From Atopsyche davidsoni (Eukaryota > Arthropoda > Insecta > Trichoptera > Hydrobiosidae): a stretch of 64,000 nucleotides of DNA. The translations under genes and the position numbers were made by a program. Positions within the stretch are counted from its first letter, which is position 1. Every line of letters starts with the position of its first letter. The notes beneath the pieces were generated by a model that was not told the DNA's origin, searched no databases, and saw nothing but the letters and a program-made list of their open reading frames with translations. This document shows positions 45,144 to 57,700 of the stretch, one piece after another. The DNA is taken from positions 124,001 through 188,000 of the forward strand of contig JAILWY010000012.1 of NCBI GenBank assembly GCA_022113835.1, in the 5' to 3' direction.

Positions 45144-48121
45144 TCATATATATATATATATCAGTGGTGTATGTTGTAAACCTTTGTTTCATGTTATTTA
45201 TAATATGTCATGATTAAAACCTCTTCCCATAAAAGTGTTGTACAGGACATTTTTCTACCTGTTGTTGAATGGTCGTCCTGTATTTGATACATCTGTTTCA
45301 GAACAAAGACAAGAGGCCAGGCACAGGTGTATCCGATCCTGGCAGCAGTACACTGAGCCCGGAGATGAGATGGAACAAGCCGGCTCACCCATGAAGAGAT
45401 CCTCGAGAAATCTGAATGATGAGGTTGAATACACAATGGATGGTGACGATGGGATGCCTCTCCCAGAATCCGTACTCACTACGAACTTAGGATTGGATAT
45501 TGTCGTCGTAGTAACTAAGGTAATATTTATAAAAGAGCTAACATAAATTTAAGAAAGGGTTTGAGATATTGCAGCAAGATGGCTTAATCTTTGGATTCAG
45601 TGATCTAACTGATCAAATCATTGGAATCTGTGGATGTATTCCAAACATTTTTATTGAACGATCTTTTGCATGCCCTATGTAAATTAATACTAAATTCTTC
45701 GGTATAACCGTAGCCAGGTGTGTCAGCTTTAGCTTTCAAAATAATATAACAGTAATGTAAAAAGCTCTATTCTATTTTAAAATGCTCGAAGTTGAATTTT
45801 CACAAAGTCATATGTTTGATTCATTCATTCATCCAGACGGACTACATGACGCCTTTGGAGAAGGAGCACGACTTCAGAGATGAGCACTTTGACTTCATGC
45901 AGCAGTGGATTCGACGTTTCTGTCTTCAACATGGAGCTGCATTATTTTACACAAGTGCCAAAGAAGACAAAAACTGTGATCTGCTCTATAAATACCTCAC
46001 CCACAAGATCTACGGGCTTCCCTTCAGAACGCCCGCCTTGGTGGTTGAAAAGGATGCAGTTCTAATGTAAGATGCTAACAATACTATATACTGGGAAGGT
46101 GCGAGGTAATTCGTGGGCCATAGTATGCACAAAGCTTTTAATATGTATTTTGTGTTTCAGTCCTGCTGGTTGGGATACTCTGAAAAAGATTAGCATTCTG
46201 TACGAAAACATGCACACTTGCAAACCTGAGGATTATTACAGAGATGTCATTGCACAACCTGTCATCAGGAAGGTGAGGAATCTGTTCTGTGAATATTATC
46301 ATATACCTCTGGACTGAATAATGTGAACCGTTGTGCTTTTCAGACGGGCTCGAGTCGCGAAGTAGAGGTTCACGCAGAAGACGAGCAGAGCTTTCTACAA
46401 CGGCAACTTGGGGCCTTGCAAGGAGGTGGGGTTGGTGGCTTGGCGCCTGGACCCCCCGGAGGGTCTGCTCAACATGCCCCGCGAGGCGAGTCACCCATGC
46501 GCTCCGGTGCTCGTCAACCCGGACAGATCAACTCCCAGAGTTCACCTAAAAAGGTACAGCTTCATATTTTGATAAACTTCTACAATATTTTTTATTTAAA
46601 TCTATCTATATCTATATATATAAAACACAAATTCAAAAACCAGCGTGGATCTGGCTGCGCTAAGCTTTAGAACCATCCGACCGATGTGCCCCAAACCGGT
46701 TTCATTTGAAAGCCAATAATACTGAAGTGGTTTTAGGCCACTTAAATTAAACAATTAATAATCAAATTCGTTTCATTAATTAAGTAGATTTAAAGTAGAT
46801 ACAAAAGTAACAACATTTTGCGGTAGCGAATACTTTTCAAAAAGAGAGCAGTGTCATGTTCGCGGATAATGCAGGCTGCCAACAAAAAATACTGATCTTG
46901 ATGTTTGTTAAGATTAGTATGACGTTGCCGTTGTATAATGCAGGCTGCCACAACAACAAAAAAAAACAACACAGAACTGTCATTAATTTACGACCAGATC
47001 TTTTCATCACATTTACGTAAAATCCTGCTTGGTCGGAAATCAAAAATTTGCTATCGCCTGGTCAGTCATCGCATCACAGACACGATCTGACAGCTAGAGT
47101 TTTCAAACAAAAACTCATGGATCTCACGATAAAAAAAATCATATATACGGCGAAGTGCAATGCTAGATGTATTCGATTGAATGGCAAAAACGCACGCTTA
47201 CTGCACGCTCATAGTCAACTTGGCTGAAAGAAAAAATTATTCCAACTCAAATCGATAGTATTATATCTGTTGAACTACCGAATCAACATGAAGATCCGAT
47301 ACTTTTTGACGTTGTTTGTAAGAACATGATTCACGGCCCATGCGGAGCATTGCATGAAAGTCGGCAAATGCACGAAAAGATATCCACGCGATTTGATTAA
47401 TAAAACTCACCAATAAAAATTAACATATAGAAAAATCACTCAAGTATTTTATTTACAACATTAAAATGGAATTCTACTAAGTACTTTCTGTCAAAAATTT
47501 TAATTACTTAAACTTTATATAAGAAATTCAATATTTTTGACAGAGAGTACTTGGTGGAATTCCATTTTAATATTTTTGAATAAAATACTTGAGTGATTTT
47601 CCACATTTTTGTTTTTATTAGTGACCGGTTTCGCCAACCTTTCACGTTGGCATTATCAAACAGAATGAGATTTTATATAATACTAAGCAATTAGGTAAAC
47701 AATTGTTAGAGGGAGAGGTTGTTGGAAAGAGAGAGAATGATTGTCAGGTGGTAAGGGCTCAAGTATTTTATTCAAAAATATTAAACTTTATATATTATTT
47801 CAGTTGCATTATCTTATTAAATTTTTGTATTTCCAGTTGGATGGAAACAAAATGGCAGTCGGATCTACGAGTACCCTCGGAGGTGAGGGTGTTTTAGCCA
47901 ATTTCTTCAATTCTCTTCTTTATAAGAAGACAGGTTCCCCGGGTGGGCCAGCAGGGCCGGGATCACCGCGATCACCAGCCACGGACGCTCCGCTGTCTCC
48001 CCCGAGCTCACTGGCAGTGCCTGACAAGGCAGCTGTGCGCTCTGATGCTGCTGCTGAACTGGATCGACTCACTCGAGCCAAGAAGCTACCCACGATAGAT
48101 CTAAACGCTTCAGAATGCTGA
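43165..48121 (+). CDS. Dlic: Cytoplasmic dynein 1 light intermediate chain
   Basis: Exons: 43165-43238, 43567-43757, 43866-44069, 45302-45519, 45837-46066, 46161-46272, 46344-46553 and 47837-48121, all GT-AG, giving 507 aa (human DYNC1LI1 523). The LIC binds the dynein heavy chain through a Ras-like domain and recruits cargo adaptors through a C-terminal helix. Seen: a short N-terminus [20 protein letters not shown]-loop [54 protein letters not shown], then a Gly/Pro/Ser-rich tail with the adaptor-binding helix [20 protein letters not shown] and SP sites that could be mitotic kinase targets. Intron 3 contains a foldback copy and a microsatellite; intron 7 a Helitron fragment and a foldback pair. 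Confidence 0.96.
44318..44530. repeat. Foldback family copy 8 (interrupted)
   Basis: In Dlic intron 3. The left arm start GTACTTGGTGGAATTCCATT, a short inverted CGTGGAAAAATCAC segment, then GTTGACTGGTTTCGCCAAC and the hairpin at the far end. Confidence 0.7.
44962..45165. repeat. TATG/TACA microsatellite
   Basis: (TATATG)n passing into (TATACA)n and (CATA)n, so the halves are complementary and could form a long hairpin. Dlic intron 3. Open frames here are artefacts. Confidence 0.95.
46590..47400. mobile_element. Helitron fragment in Dlic intron 7
   Basis: Plus-strand frames at about 47215-47380 read [18 protein letters not shown] and [19 protein letters not shown], which is characteristic of Helitron Rep-helicase proteins. 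Preceding pieces near 47060-47200 fit the same protein but carry stops and shifts. The text at 46610-46740 (CTATATATATAAAAC..., CCGACCGATGTGCC) resembles Helitron terminal regions. Badly decayed. Confidence 0.7.
47404..47664. repeat. Foldback family copy 9, arms in outward order
   Basis: Here the right arm comes first (CACCAATAAAAATTAACATA to GTCAAAAATTTTAATTACTT) and the left arm second (AATATTTTTGACAGAGAGTA to GACCGGTTTCGCCAACCTTT, CACGTTGGCATTATCAAAC), opposite to the other complete copies. Confidence 0.85.
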
Positions 48122-49130
48122 ATACGGACATTTCCATTCGACGGCGAGTCTCTGAATGCTCAAAGAAAACATTTCAGACGTCTGGTTGTTGTGAATCATA
48201 CTGTTATTGCTTACATCTCTGCAGAGCATAGTATTTATATCACTCGCAACATTAACGCTATCAAGCCCATTAGTTCACTTCTAAATTTTTTTATCAGATT
48301 AGTTGAGAAATTTTGAGAAATGACCTTGAAGACTCTTCATGATGCTCTATAGATATCTGTTCATTAATAGTAATTCATCTATGATGTAAATGGTCATCAG
48401 CCCTCGATTGTATATTGAATGGAAACTGCCTGGAGGAGGAAAAATAAGCAGATTCACACCTGGTGAAGCGGCTAGATTCACTTGCACTGGACTCGATGGG
48501 TGATCTTCCGTGAAGATGTGTGATAATGTGCAATGTAACCCGGGCAAGCAATGCAAAAGAAGATGCACAATGAAGTCACTATTTGTACAAAGGAAAGTAT
48601 GGTTAAAACACAATAAACAGCTCTAGTATAAGGTATTTTGTATATTAGGGTTTTATTTGTACGCATCATCACTAACATTATGAAGCAATTATTTAAAAAA
48701 CGTATGCGAATGAAGATGCCTAATAAAACAAGAGATTAGGAGTTGCTAGCTGAAATAACGCATTGCTAGAGTATACTTGGAATATTCTGATCGAATGCAA
48801 TCCTGCATTTGTAGTAGTTTACTGCAAGGCAATTATTCGAAGAGCAGCTGCTGCTATCGATTTTATATATTATTTTATTTTATAAATGCTTTAACTGTAA
48901 CTAATTTATATTTACATTATTTAAAATACGTTTTATGTGTATGATTATAGATAGGGGTCCATATTTCACATTTGAAACACTAATCTTCGAGAGCCTTCCA
49001 GGAAAACATCCCATAAGCTCTAGGAATAGAGACTCACTTTAAATGTTTATAAATTCTGATATGGATGGGCTTGTTGATTTTAACTCAAATGTACATTATA
49101 TTAGGTAAATTCATATTCATCAACTTGATT
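48122..49130. other. Dlic 3' flank
   Basis: Probable 3' UTR and spacer. No further coding signal or element end seen. Confidence 0.4.
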
Positions 49131-50405
49131 TGGTGTTTGCATTAATTTTTTCGGATCTTTTCGTGAAATTGGAGCTTTATTTTAAGAAATTGGTACAATA
49201 TATTCAATTCAAAGTATTGTCCATCGCTAGCCACTACTTTTTCCCATCTTTCGGGCAAATTATGGATTCCATCCCAAACGAACTGTTCATCTTTTGAAAG
49301 AAAGAAAGAATCAAGCCAATTTTTGATACCCTGTTCAGAAGTGAAGCGTATTCCAGAAAGGGCATTCTGCATCGATTGAAACAAGTGGCAGTCTGAAGGG
49401 GCAAGGTCTGGGCTATAAGGCGGGTGAGGCAGAACTTCCCATCCACTGTTTTCCAAATAGGTTTTAACTGATTTAGCAACATGTGGCCGACCATTGCCAT
49501 GATGAAAAATTACAGACTCGTGCCTGGTCGCATATTCTGGCCGTTTTTCTACCAATGCTCGCTTCAAACGCATCAATTGTTGTCTGTAGAACTCGCTCGT
49601 TATAGTTTGGCCTGGTTTCAGCAGCTCATAGTGGATGACACCCTTCTGATCCCACCAACTACACTACCTTAGCGCCATGAATATTTGGCCTGGCCATCGA
49701 TGTTGATGCATGTCCAGTCTTACCTCATGATTTTTTACGCTTCAGGTTGTCGTAGCGAATCCAATTTCCATCACCAGTGATGATACGATGCCAAAATGAC
49801 TTCTTTTTGTGGCGTTCAAGCAGCATTTCCGAAATGCAAAATCGCCTTTTGACGTCTCTCGGCTTCAATTCATGTGGGACCCAATTTCCTTGCTTTTGAA
49901 TAATAATACCAATAAGTATCTTGAAATTGTTGCTCGATGAACTCCCAATGATTCTGCGAGTTCTACTTGCGTTTGACACGAGTCTTTATCGAGCAATACC
50001 TCTAATTCTTCATCTTCGAATATTTTTGGTTGGCCTGGACGTTCTTTGTCATCCACATCGAAATCACCATTGTTAAAGCGTCGAAACCAGTTCTCACACG
50101 TTTTTTGAGATGGAGCATGTTCACCATAAACTTCACACAGCAATCAGTGACTTTCAGCTGGTTTTTTCTTCCAATTGAAACAGAAAAGTAAAGCTTCCCG
50201 CAAATTGCGTTTTGTTGGTACAAAAGTTGACATGTTGAGAGCTCAAAAAAAAATGTTGTATACACTTCAGCGATATGACATATACTGAAAACAAAAGCGC
50301 AATAATGACGCTTCTCAATGAAATGTTAAAGTATAGCCTGATGCAATTCAATACTTGTAACGCCATCTCTTAGAAAATCCGAAAAAATTAATGCAGACAC
50401 CGTAT
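49131..50405 (-). mobile_element. mariner transposon, disrupted
   Basis: TIRs TGTTTGCATTAATTTTTTCG (49134) and CGAAAAAATTAATGCAGACA (to 50399). Minus-strand transposase pieces: N-terminus at 50150-50235 and 49865-50143 (LLCEVYGEHAPSQKTCENWF, RRFNNGDFDVDD, HTH VELAESLGVHRATISR), then the catalytic end 49142-49576 (HHGNGRPHVAK, PYSPDLAPSDCHLFQSMQNA, LPERWEKVVASDGQYF). The second catalytic motif reads HHGNGRP where mariners have HDNARPH, and frameshifts separate the segments, so it is inactive. Confidence 0.88.
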
Positions 50406-51611
50406 ATATTAAATGTTAATTTTGCCATCAAGAATGCCTCCATCTCTGATTAGTATGTTTTTTAATGAGCGCATCTCCACCATCACACCCGAGAGCTTCT
50501 GCATAGTAGAATTCAATTGAATGTCATACTTTTGACTGAGCGAGGTTGTGAGGCATTTAGCATTTATGGTAAATACTAAATATGCTCCCATCATTCAGAG
50601 TTATTTTTCTCCATGTACTTACTTTTGCTTTACATCTCATATGCTGAGTTTGAAAATATTATTTTGTATTTTATTTTTAGATCATGTTAAGGTTTCATAT
50701 AATTGAATCACCCCATTTGTAAGACTTTATAAATTAATATCATCTGCATACTCACTAATGTTTTTATTAATTATTGTTATTCTTTAAAAAAGTAGGCAAT
50801 CCCCTATTTGAAATATGACTGTTCATTTCTCAGACATGTCATCTGTTACTTCAGTGAATATTTTTGTACATGCATCAATCCAGTTTTATTAAATTTGATC
50901 TAATCAAAAAAAATATATTAAATATTGACTTTGTTTTTTATTAAATTTTAAGATTTGTTTACATTTAATTTAAATTTAGACTATTTATTTTATAGCTTTA
51001 GATTATTTTTGATGAAACAGACAAGCGCAGTAACTGATATCCATACTGCGTTGCCATGGATCAAAACAAAATTCAAAATTAAAATTTAAGGCTTTGTGAT
51101 TAGCTTTAACTGGTTGCTTTAATGGGCGTGATAAAATAATACTTTTAAATTATAAATTTTGCTTCTATTAAATTGATAAATAATGCCATATCGTTAAGAT
51201 CATCAGACACAATTCAATATTCCAAATTTATTTAAATTAATAACTTCAAATAAATATTTGAAACTGATCAAATAAAACAGTTTGAGTAAACCAGTGGGCG
51301 GTAGTGGTTCTGCTAGGAGACGCTCTGCATAATACTACTCCATCTACAAATAAATTTCAATACAAATTATTTTTTTAATGAATGGGTTGCTTGGTTTTAT
51401 CATACATAGCTGTTTTATTTCCTTAATTTTTTTTTTAGAATTAAAGGAAAATAATGTATATTTAACAGGTAAAGTGTAATTATTAAAATGCTAAATTTTT
51501 ATTAAAATGTGATAAAAATTATTTTGGTTTAATTTTATAGTTGAACATGTTAAGTATCAAACATTTAGTTATAAGGTTTAATGTAAATTAAAGGCTGATT
51601 AAGTGATGTTC
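50406..51611. other. Intergenic DNA between Dlic and lgd
   Basis: AT-rich spacer with no gene or TIR recognised. Confidence 0.4.
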
Positions 51612-51830
51612 CCACTTTTTATTTATTGATGTGACTAGTTTTTCACGAATGCTAAGATAGCACCTTCAAGTAGAGTGCTTCAAACAGACCTCTCTGCTTG
51701 AAGATGCCAACCTAGCATGTTGGCGGAACTAGTCGTGTTGATATAAATGGTGGGGACATCATTGAAAATTCTTTGAATAAAAATATCCAAATGAAATTCC
51801 ACCAAAAACTTTTGTCAAAAATATTAAATA
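51612..51830. repeat. Divergent foldback relative
   Basis: Palindromic arrangement with GTGACTAGTTTTTCACGAAT on the left, and CTTGAAGATGCCAACCTAGC then ATGTTGGCGGAACTAGTCGT on the right. It has the same layout as the main family (hairpin, then GGAAC, then GTC; GTCAAAAATATTAAATA at the end) but little identity outside it. Confidence 0.6.
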
Positions 51831-52589
51831 TTTCAAGCTACATCATTTGGAAATGTTAGACATCATCAGATGGAATACGTTTTTAATGTAAAATTAGTAA
51901 AAGCAAGATATTCAAACTTAAATAATCTGAATGAACAATCTAAAACCACCCAACTGTTAGTCAGGTGAATAAACAGTAGATTAAAAGCAATTGTGCCTTT
52001 GTTTAACTTATTTTTTTGTGTAACTTAATTTTTTTTATCAATTATGATAATCCAATAGGACTGCAAGATGGGAATAATGCCTTCCTTTAACCCTTCAACT
52101 GTACAATATAAAACAGAAAATCAGGATAAAATATATTTTAGTAAATATACTTGTAATTTAAAACTGAAGTTTTTAACTAAAAATATTTTTAATAAATATT
52201 TAATGATATGATAGGTCTCAAAACATTTTTTTTGCGTGGAGTAATAATCAAACAGATGCAATCTTAATTAAATTTGTAATTCATCAAGGTTTTCAGGTGT
52301 TATATTTTGTGGTAAGTGCTATTTTTGGTAATTCAGCCATCCTGTCTCAATCATTTTCAAGGCTTCCCAACTTGTAATGTAAGTCTAGCTCAACTTAGTA
52401 AGACATAGGTGTAGTAAGAGTTAAATATTCTTTAAACCGTTGAGAGATATATTTCTATTCTATTCTATTCAAAATATATCTCAATAAAATAAAACCAAAT
52501 GGTTTTGGAGACTACGTTAATTTCACTATTAGCGAGAGCTCTTTCACCGAACACAGCATCTTCAAGACTGAGTCTATACAGAAAAAAGC

Positions 52590-52707
52590 GAAATTATGCA
52601 TAACAAATTGGGTTAATGGGGTTTCACAGCACCCAATAGAAGCATTTTTCCACATCAATTTGTAATGACTCATTTGAATTTCTGTTGAATTTGTTATGCA
52701 TAATTTC
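52590..52707. repeat. Short inverted-repeat element
   Basis: Perfect 19-bp inverted repeats GAAATTATGCATAACAAAT (52590-52608) and ATTTGTTATGCATAATTTC (52689-52707) around 80 bp. Non-coding; no clear target duplication. Confidence 0.6.
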
Positions 52708-52719
52708 ACATCTTTAAGA

Positions 52720-53210
52720 CTTTATTTTACCTTAAAAAAGAACGCTAATTTAATAATAAAAAATTTATAAATATAATTTATAGCTTTTTAAATATTCTGT
52801 AAAAAAAAACCAACTTTCAACAAAGAAAAATAAATCGACAGTTAAAAAAGTATGATGACACGTTTCGCAAAAAATACACCTATTTTTGTCAGTAAGGATC
52901 TCACTCGGAAATCGAAATCGTTTCTATCATTTATTTAATTATCACTTTACTGGGCTGAAAGGTGGTTCATTTACAGAATATTATAAAAAATAAAATTTAT
53001 ATTTATCTATTTTTTTATTATTTAATTTCCGTTCTTTTACAAGGTCAAATAAAGTCTCGAAGATGTTGAAAAATTTTATAAAATTAAGATTTTTCAAAAC
53101 CAAAGTTTGTTAAAAAAATAAATTGATTTAATTTTTAAACAAATCTTTTACCATAGGTTTATGTGTTATCTTTTATTTCCAATTTAAAAAAGGACACCTA
53201 AATGCTTAAA
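52720..53210. repeat. Repeat shared with 57540-57995, itself partly palindromic
   Basis: 52720-52985 is collinear with about 57700-57995 (shared AACTTTCAACAAAGAAAAAT, GGATCTCACTCGGAAATCGA, CACTTTACTGGGCTGAAAG). 53140-53205 is the inverse of 57550-57620 (shared in inverse: TTTTATTTCCAATTTAAAAA, GGACACCTAAATGCTTA). Probably a hAT-related non-autonomous element. Confidence 0.65.
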
Positions 53211-53505
53211 TCAGTCAGTCATAATAATCTCCAATCAATCGGGAAAACACATATTTATCATATTAAAAGTAAATTTATTAGAAATAAAAAAAGACCTTTA
53301 GAAAAAGGAATGCATTTATCTTTTGGGATTTAATTTTTTTTCTATTGGTGCAGTATATTTTTCGTCTTCTAACCTATTGTTTGAAATTTTTAGCTATAAA
53401 TATACATTTTAAAATTGCTATTAAAAATAATTATTCCTTGCATATTTTCCCCAATTCGACCCAATTACCAGAACTTTCATACTTTTATTTACTACTATTT
53501 ATTAT

Positions 53506-53930
53506 TTATTTAACATAAAAATTTGGTTTATTCAAAGTATCGTCACATTTTTGCCATCTCTCTGGCAGTACACGAATACCGTGACGATAAAATGACGCGT
53601 CGGACCGAAACCATTCATCCATCCAATTTTCCACTTTTTCGAAATTGGCCACGTGTAGCCCAGCCAATCCATGCACCATCGACCAGAACAAATAAAAATC
53701 TGAAGGGGCCAGGTCTGCAGTAGCAGATCCCATTTCAGCGTTTTGATGGTGTCCTGGACGATGTGAAGGGCGAAGCTTTGTCATGCTTCAATATCATTCG
53801 TTCGTGTCTCGTGTCCCATTCTGGCCGTTTTTCGAGCACTGCATGGGTCAAATTGATCAGTTGTTGTCGGTAGCGCTGCCCATTGACAGTTTCGCCTGGT
53901 TTCAAAAGCTCTGTTTTTCATAGGCCTCCT
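53506..53930 (-). mobile_element. mariner remnant, different subfamily
   Basis: Minus-strand pieces read ELLKPGETVNGQRYRQQL, AVLEKRPEWDTRHERMIL and LAPSDFYLFWSMVHGLAG ... GIRVLPERWQKC. These are mariner transposase segments with frameshifts. No TIRs recognised. The sequence differs from the 49131 copy. Confidence 0.75.
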
Positions 53931-54189
53931 CAAGAAAACGACGTACTACAGCTCCATTTTTTTCAAGTAAAAGTAGAATAGCAAAACTTTCCGCAAATAC
54001 TGTTTTTTTCTCGAACAAAAACAAAACTCGATATCTTCATTGTAACAAAAAAAAAATTGCGTTGCGAAATGTGTTGGTAGCTTATTGATGACTGATGTCT
54101 AAACTATAAAACAACACAAGTTTGTCTTTGACACGACACAGCGTCGTTATCGCCATCTATGTGTGAAACCAAAAATTTAGTAGCGCACC

Positions 54190-54335
54190 TAAAAACATAC
54201 TTTTTTTTTTTTTTTAGCCGGCTTTGGTACTTTCGGGAGCAGAAATATGACATTGAAAAAATAAATGGCGCCCGCCGCCCGACCGGCATCCTGAAATGTG
54301 CTCTTGGGTACAAAAAGGTTGGGGACCCCTGATAT
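54190..54335. mobile_element. hAT terminus
   Basis: The complement begins CAGGGGTCCCCAACCTTTTT followed by CGGGCGGCGGGCGCCATTTA, the usual hAT end and subterminal GC block. It probably belongs with the repeat material to its left. Confidence 0.65.
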
Positions 54336-54713
54336 AAATCTTATATAGGCGCGTACCAAACAGATGCAACTGATGAGAAGTCTATTTCTCTTGAATTGAT
54401 ATTGATTATATGTAACAAAATCCAACTGGAAAATTATTCTGTTAATACTGTAAGAGTTTCAATAGTACGTACAGGTTCCGTCTTAAATAATAAAATTGAC
54501 CTTTTAATTTAACTTATCTGACAACTCTAAATTTTACCGACTTCTAATTTTATTCTTTCGATCTATAAAAAGTCATCTGGCAACACTGTATTTTGCTGTC
54601 ATCAAAGGAGTTTTAGATTTTAATCTGTGTTTTGCGTGTATGGGCGTCTTGTTAATTTTATATATAGGTCGTAGTTCGTTTTAAGAGGTGTTAATATAAT
54701 AATTTCTAAAAAT

Positions 54714-57700
54714 ATGTTTAGTAAAAAGAAAGAAACTAAACCACCTAGCAAGAGAGCAGGACAAAGCCTTGCTCAGGTAATAATCGTAGTTGGTTTTTCT
54801 GTCAAAATACACTATTTATGTACTAAATAATTATTCTATTACTCTATGTATGTCACCTTCGCATTCGCAAATTGAATGTGGGGTGAAATTGAATATCATG
54901 ACCTTGTTTAAATTACTAATGTAATATCAAATAAAAGCTTCCTTTTACCCATATTATATATTCAAATCTACTACTATTACGGACTTTTTCAGTACGGCTT
55001 ATTTGACGTTCCAACGAGTCTAGATGATATCGGAACCGGATCTGGTTCTGATGAAGGGGACAGTGACTTTGAAGCAGAGCTTGCAGCATTATCAGGGCCT
55101 AGAGGAGTACCTAAACCTAGACCAAAACTCAAGGCCAGACCCATTCCTGCAGCTGACCTTGACAACCTAATAGCTAGTAGTCTACGAGACATTCCTTCTG
55201 ATGAAGATATTTCAGGCAATGATTGACTGTTTAGTTTAATTCAATTCAATAAAAAAATATTCATGAATCAATTCATCACATTTAAAAAAAACTATGCTTA
55301 CATTTATTTGTAAAATACACCTATACCTCGCTTTACGGCCTAGATACGTTCCACGAAACTTGGCCGCAAAGCGAAAAGCCGTATAAAGAATCAATTATTC
55401 TAATACAAATTCAATGGGATCGGTTCCAAATTTGTAACACTTTTTACACATTCTGGCCATGTTTTTTTCCAAACATGGTTCATTGTTGTTAATTTTAATT
55501 CCTTCCATGATTCACTGATGCTGTGAACAGCATCCTTGATGTTATAGTTTTTCCAAAATGTTTTAATTGAAGCTTTACCATCAGTTTCCCTTATAAGTTG
55601 TCGGAAAGTTTGGCGTAGGTAATATGCCTTAAAAGTGGCTATTGCACCCTGATCCATTGGTTGGATCAGAGCTGTTGTATTTTTCGGAAGGTACTCAATC
55701 ATGACATCTTCATATAGCTCGTATAAATTAGTAGGATGCTCTGGTCCATTATCCAAAATTAGCAAAGCCTTGTTGGTTAAGTTATTGTCTCGCAAATATT
55801 TTTTCACTTCTGTACAAAAGTGATTTTTGAACCAATCCTCAAAAGTAGCTTTATTCATCCAAGCTTTCTTGTCGGATTTCCATATGACGGGTAATTGATT
55901 TTTATTTAATCCTTTAAGAGGCCTTGGATTTTCGGACAAATATATTAAAAGTGGTTTTAGTTTAAAATCACCCGCGGCATTTGCACCAAGTAGCAATGTT
56001 AATCGTTCTTTAGACACCTTATAACCAGGCGCAGATTTTTCGGTTTTTGAAATGTACGTGCGATCAGGCATTCGCTTCCAATAAAGCCCTGTTTCGTCTA
56101 CGTTAAACACTTGTTCAGGTTCAATTTATCAAACCATCCTCGGCTTGCTTGGAATGTGACATCTTCAGCAGATTCATCGGTATTTCCATTCTTCAAATTT
56201 TCGAAAATACTTCAAGCTTTTTCCTGGATAATCATTTGACTCATTGGCATTCTCCGTTTGTTATTGTCCTCAATCCATATAATCAATAGTTAAAATAAGT
56301 TTAATAAAAAAATACACATTAAAAAAAAATTATTTGTACATACATACATATGTACTTACGAACCAAAAATGTCCCTAATTATTTCCAATTTTTCCAGTTA
56401 ATGTGTAACAATCAGTAATAAATATGTACATAAACACTCACAGACAAGTCTAAACCGGCCGCTCTATGAGCACACACTGAATAACGCTCGTAAACAAAAT
56501 AACATTGAAAAAAAGTTTTTTTGCTGTTATAGCGAAACATTTTAGGCCGTTAATCGAAAACGTACCTTAATTAAAAAGGGCCGTATAAAGAGCGACCGTA
56601 TAGCGAGGTATGGGTGTACTTATATTTGAAAATGCCATGTGTAAAACCAAATATTCTTACATTTTAAGTTTTAAGAGTATTTGAAATTAAGGTTCATACC
56701 TTTTTTGTAAATTTAGACATTTACTGATAAGGTAAGAGATTCAGAGTCTATTTATTTATTACCCATCTCATATTTATCGCTTGATCACACATTATTAATA
56801 TGTGGCCTTATATGTTATCCAAGCTGTATTAAAAAAAAAAAAAAGTGAGCATTGCTCCAAAAATCAAATAATACACTAACAAGAAAATGTATCGTCAAAA
56901 TGTATTGTCAAAAACAAGAGAAGTCAGGTATCTGGATCCTCGAGCTCAAAATAATTACCCTCTTTTATAACTTTGATATGATTTTTAACAACCCTATATT
57001 ATATATATACGATGTGTGCATTAATTTTTTCGGATTTTCTAAGAGATGGCGTTACTACTATTGAACCGCATCAGGCTATACTTTAACACGGTGGTCCCAA
57101 ACCCTGTGCCCGCGGGAGCCATGGCGCCCGCCGATCATTTTCCGTGCGCCCGCCGACCATTTTCCTGTCCGACCACAATAAAAAATTATTTAAGAAAAAA
57201 AAAAAAAAATTTTTTTACTAATTAAAATGAGAAATGTAAACGAAAATAAGTTAATCGTTATAATTTTCAAAATATTAATTCTTTCCAGAAAATCATAAAA
57301 AAGTCTGTTGAAATAGTATCTTATGGTGGCTGATCCCTTTGATGGATCAATTTTTGAGTTTTTTGATAATTTTTTGCGAAAAATTTACGGCATCAATAGA
57401 AAAAATTTTAATTTTAAAAGTTAGATACGTTCCTTCTTCTAAAGACGTGATTTTTTATCTCTTGTAAATTTACTTTTAATATGATTAATATGTATTTTCC
57501 AGATTAAAGTTTAGGAATTTGGAGATTATTATAACCGATGGATCTAGAACCCTAAGCATTTAGGTGTCTTTTTTTAAATTGGAAATAAAAGATTACGAAT
57601 AAACCTATTGTAAAAGATTAAAAATTATAACAATTTTTTTTAACAAAGCTTGGTTTTGAAACGTCGTAATTTTATCTAATTATTCAACATTTTTAAGAAT

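Noticed and set aside
44942..45217. Five overlapping frames rich in Tyr/Ile/Cys
   Set aside because: Microsatellite translation.
46138..46494. 118-codon antisense frame over Dlic exons 6-7
   Set aside because: Overlaps coding exons and contains no recognisable domain.
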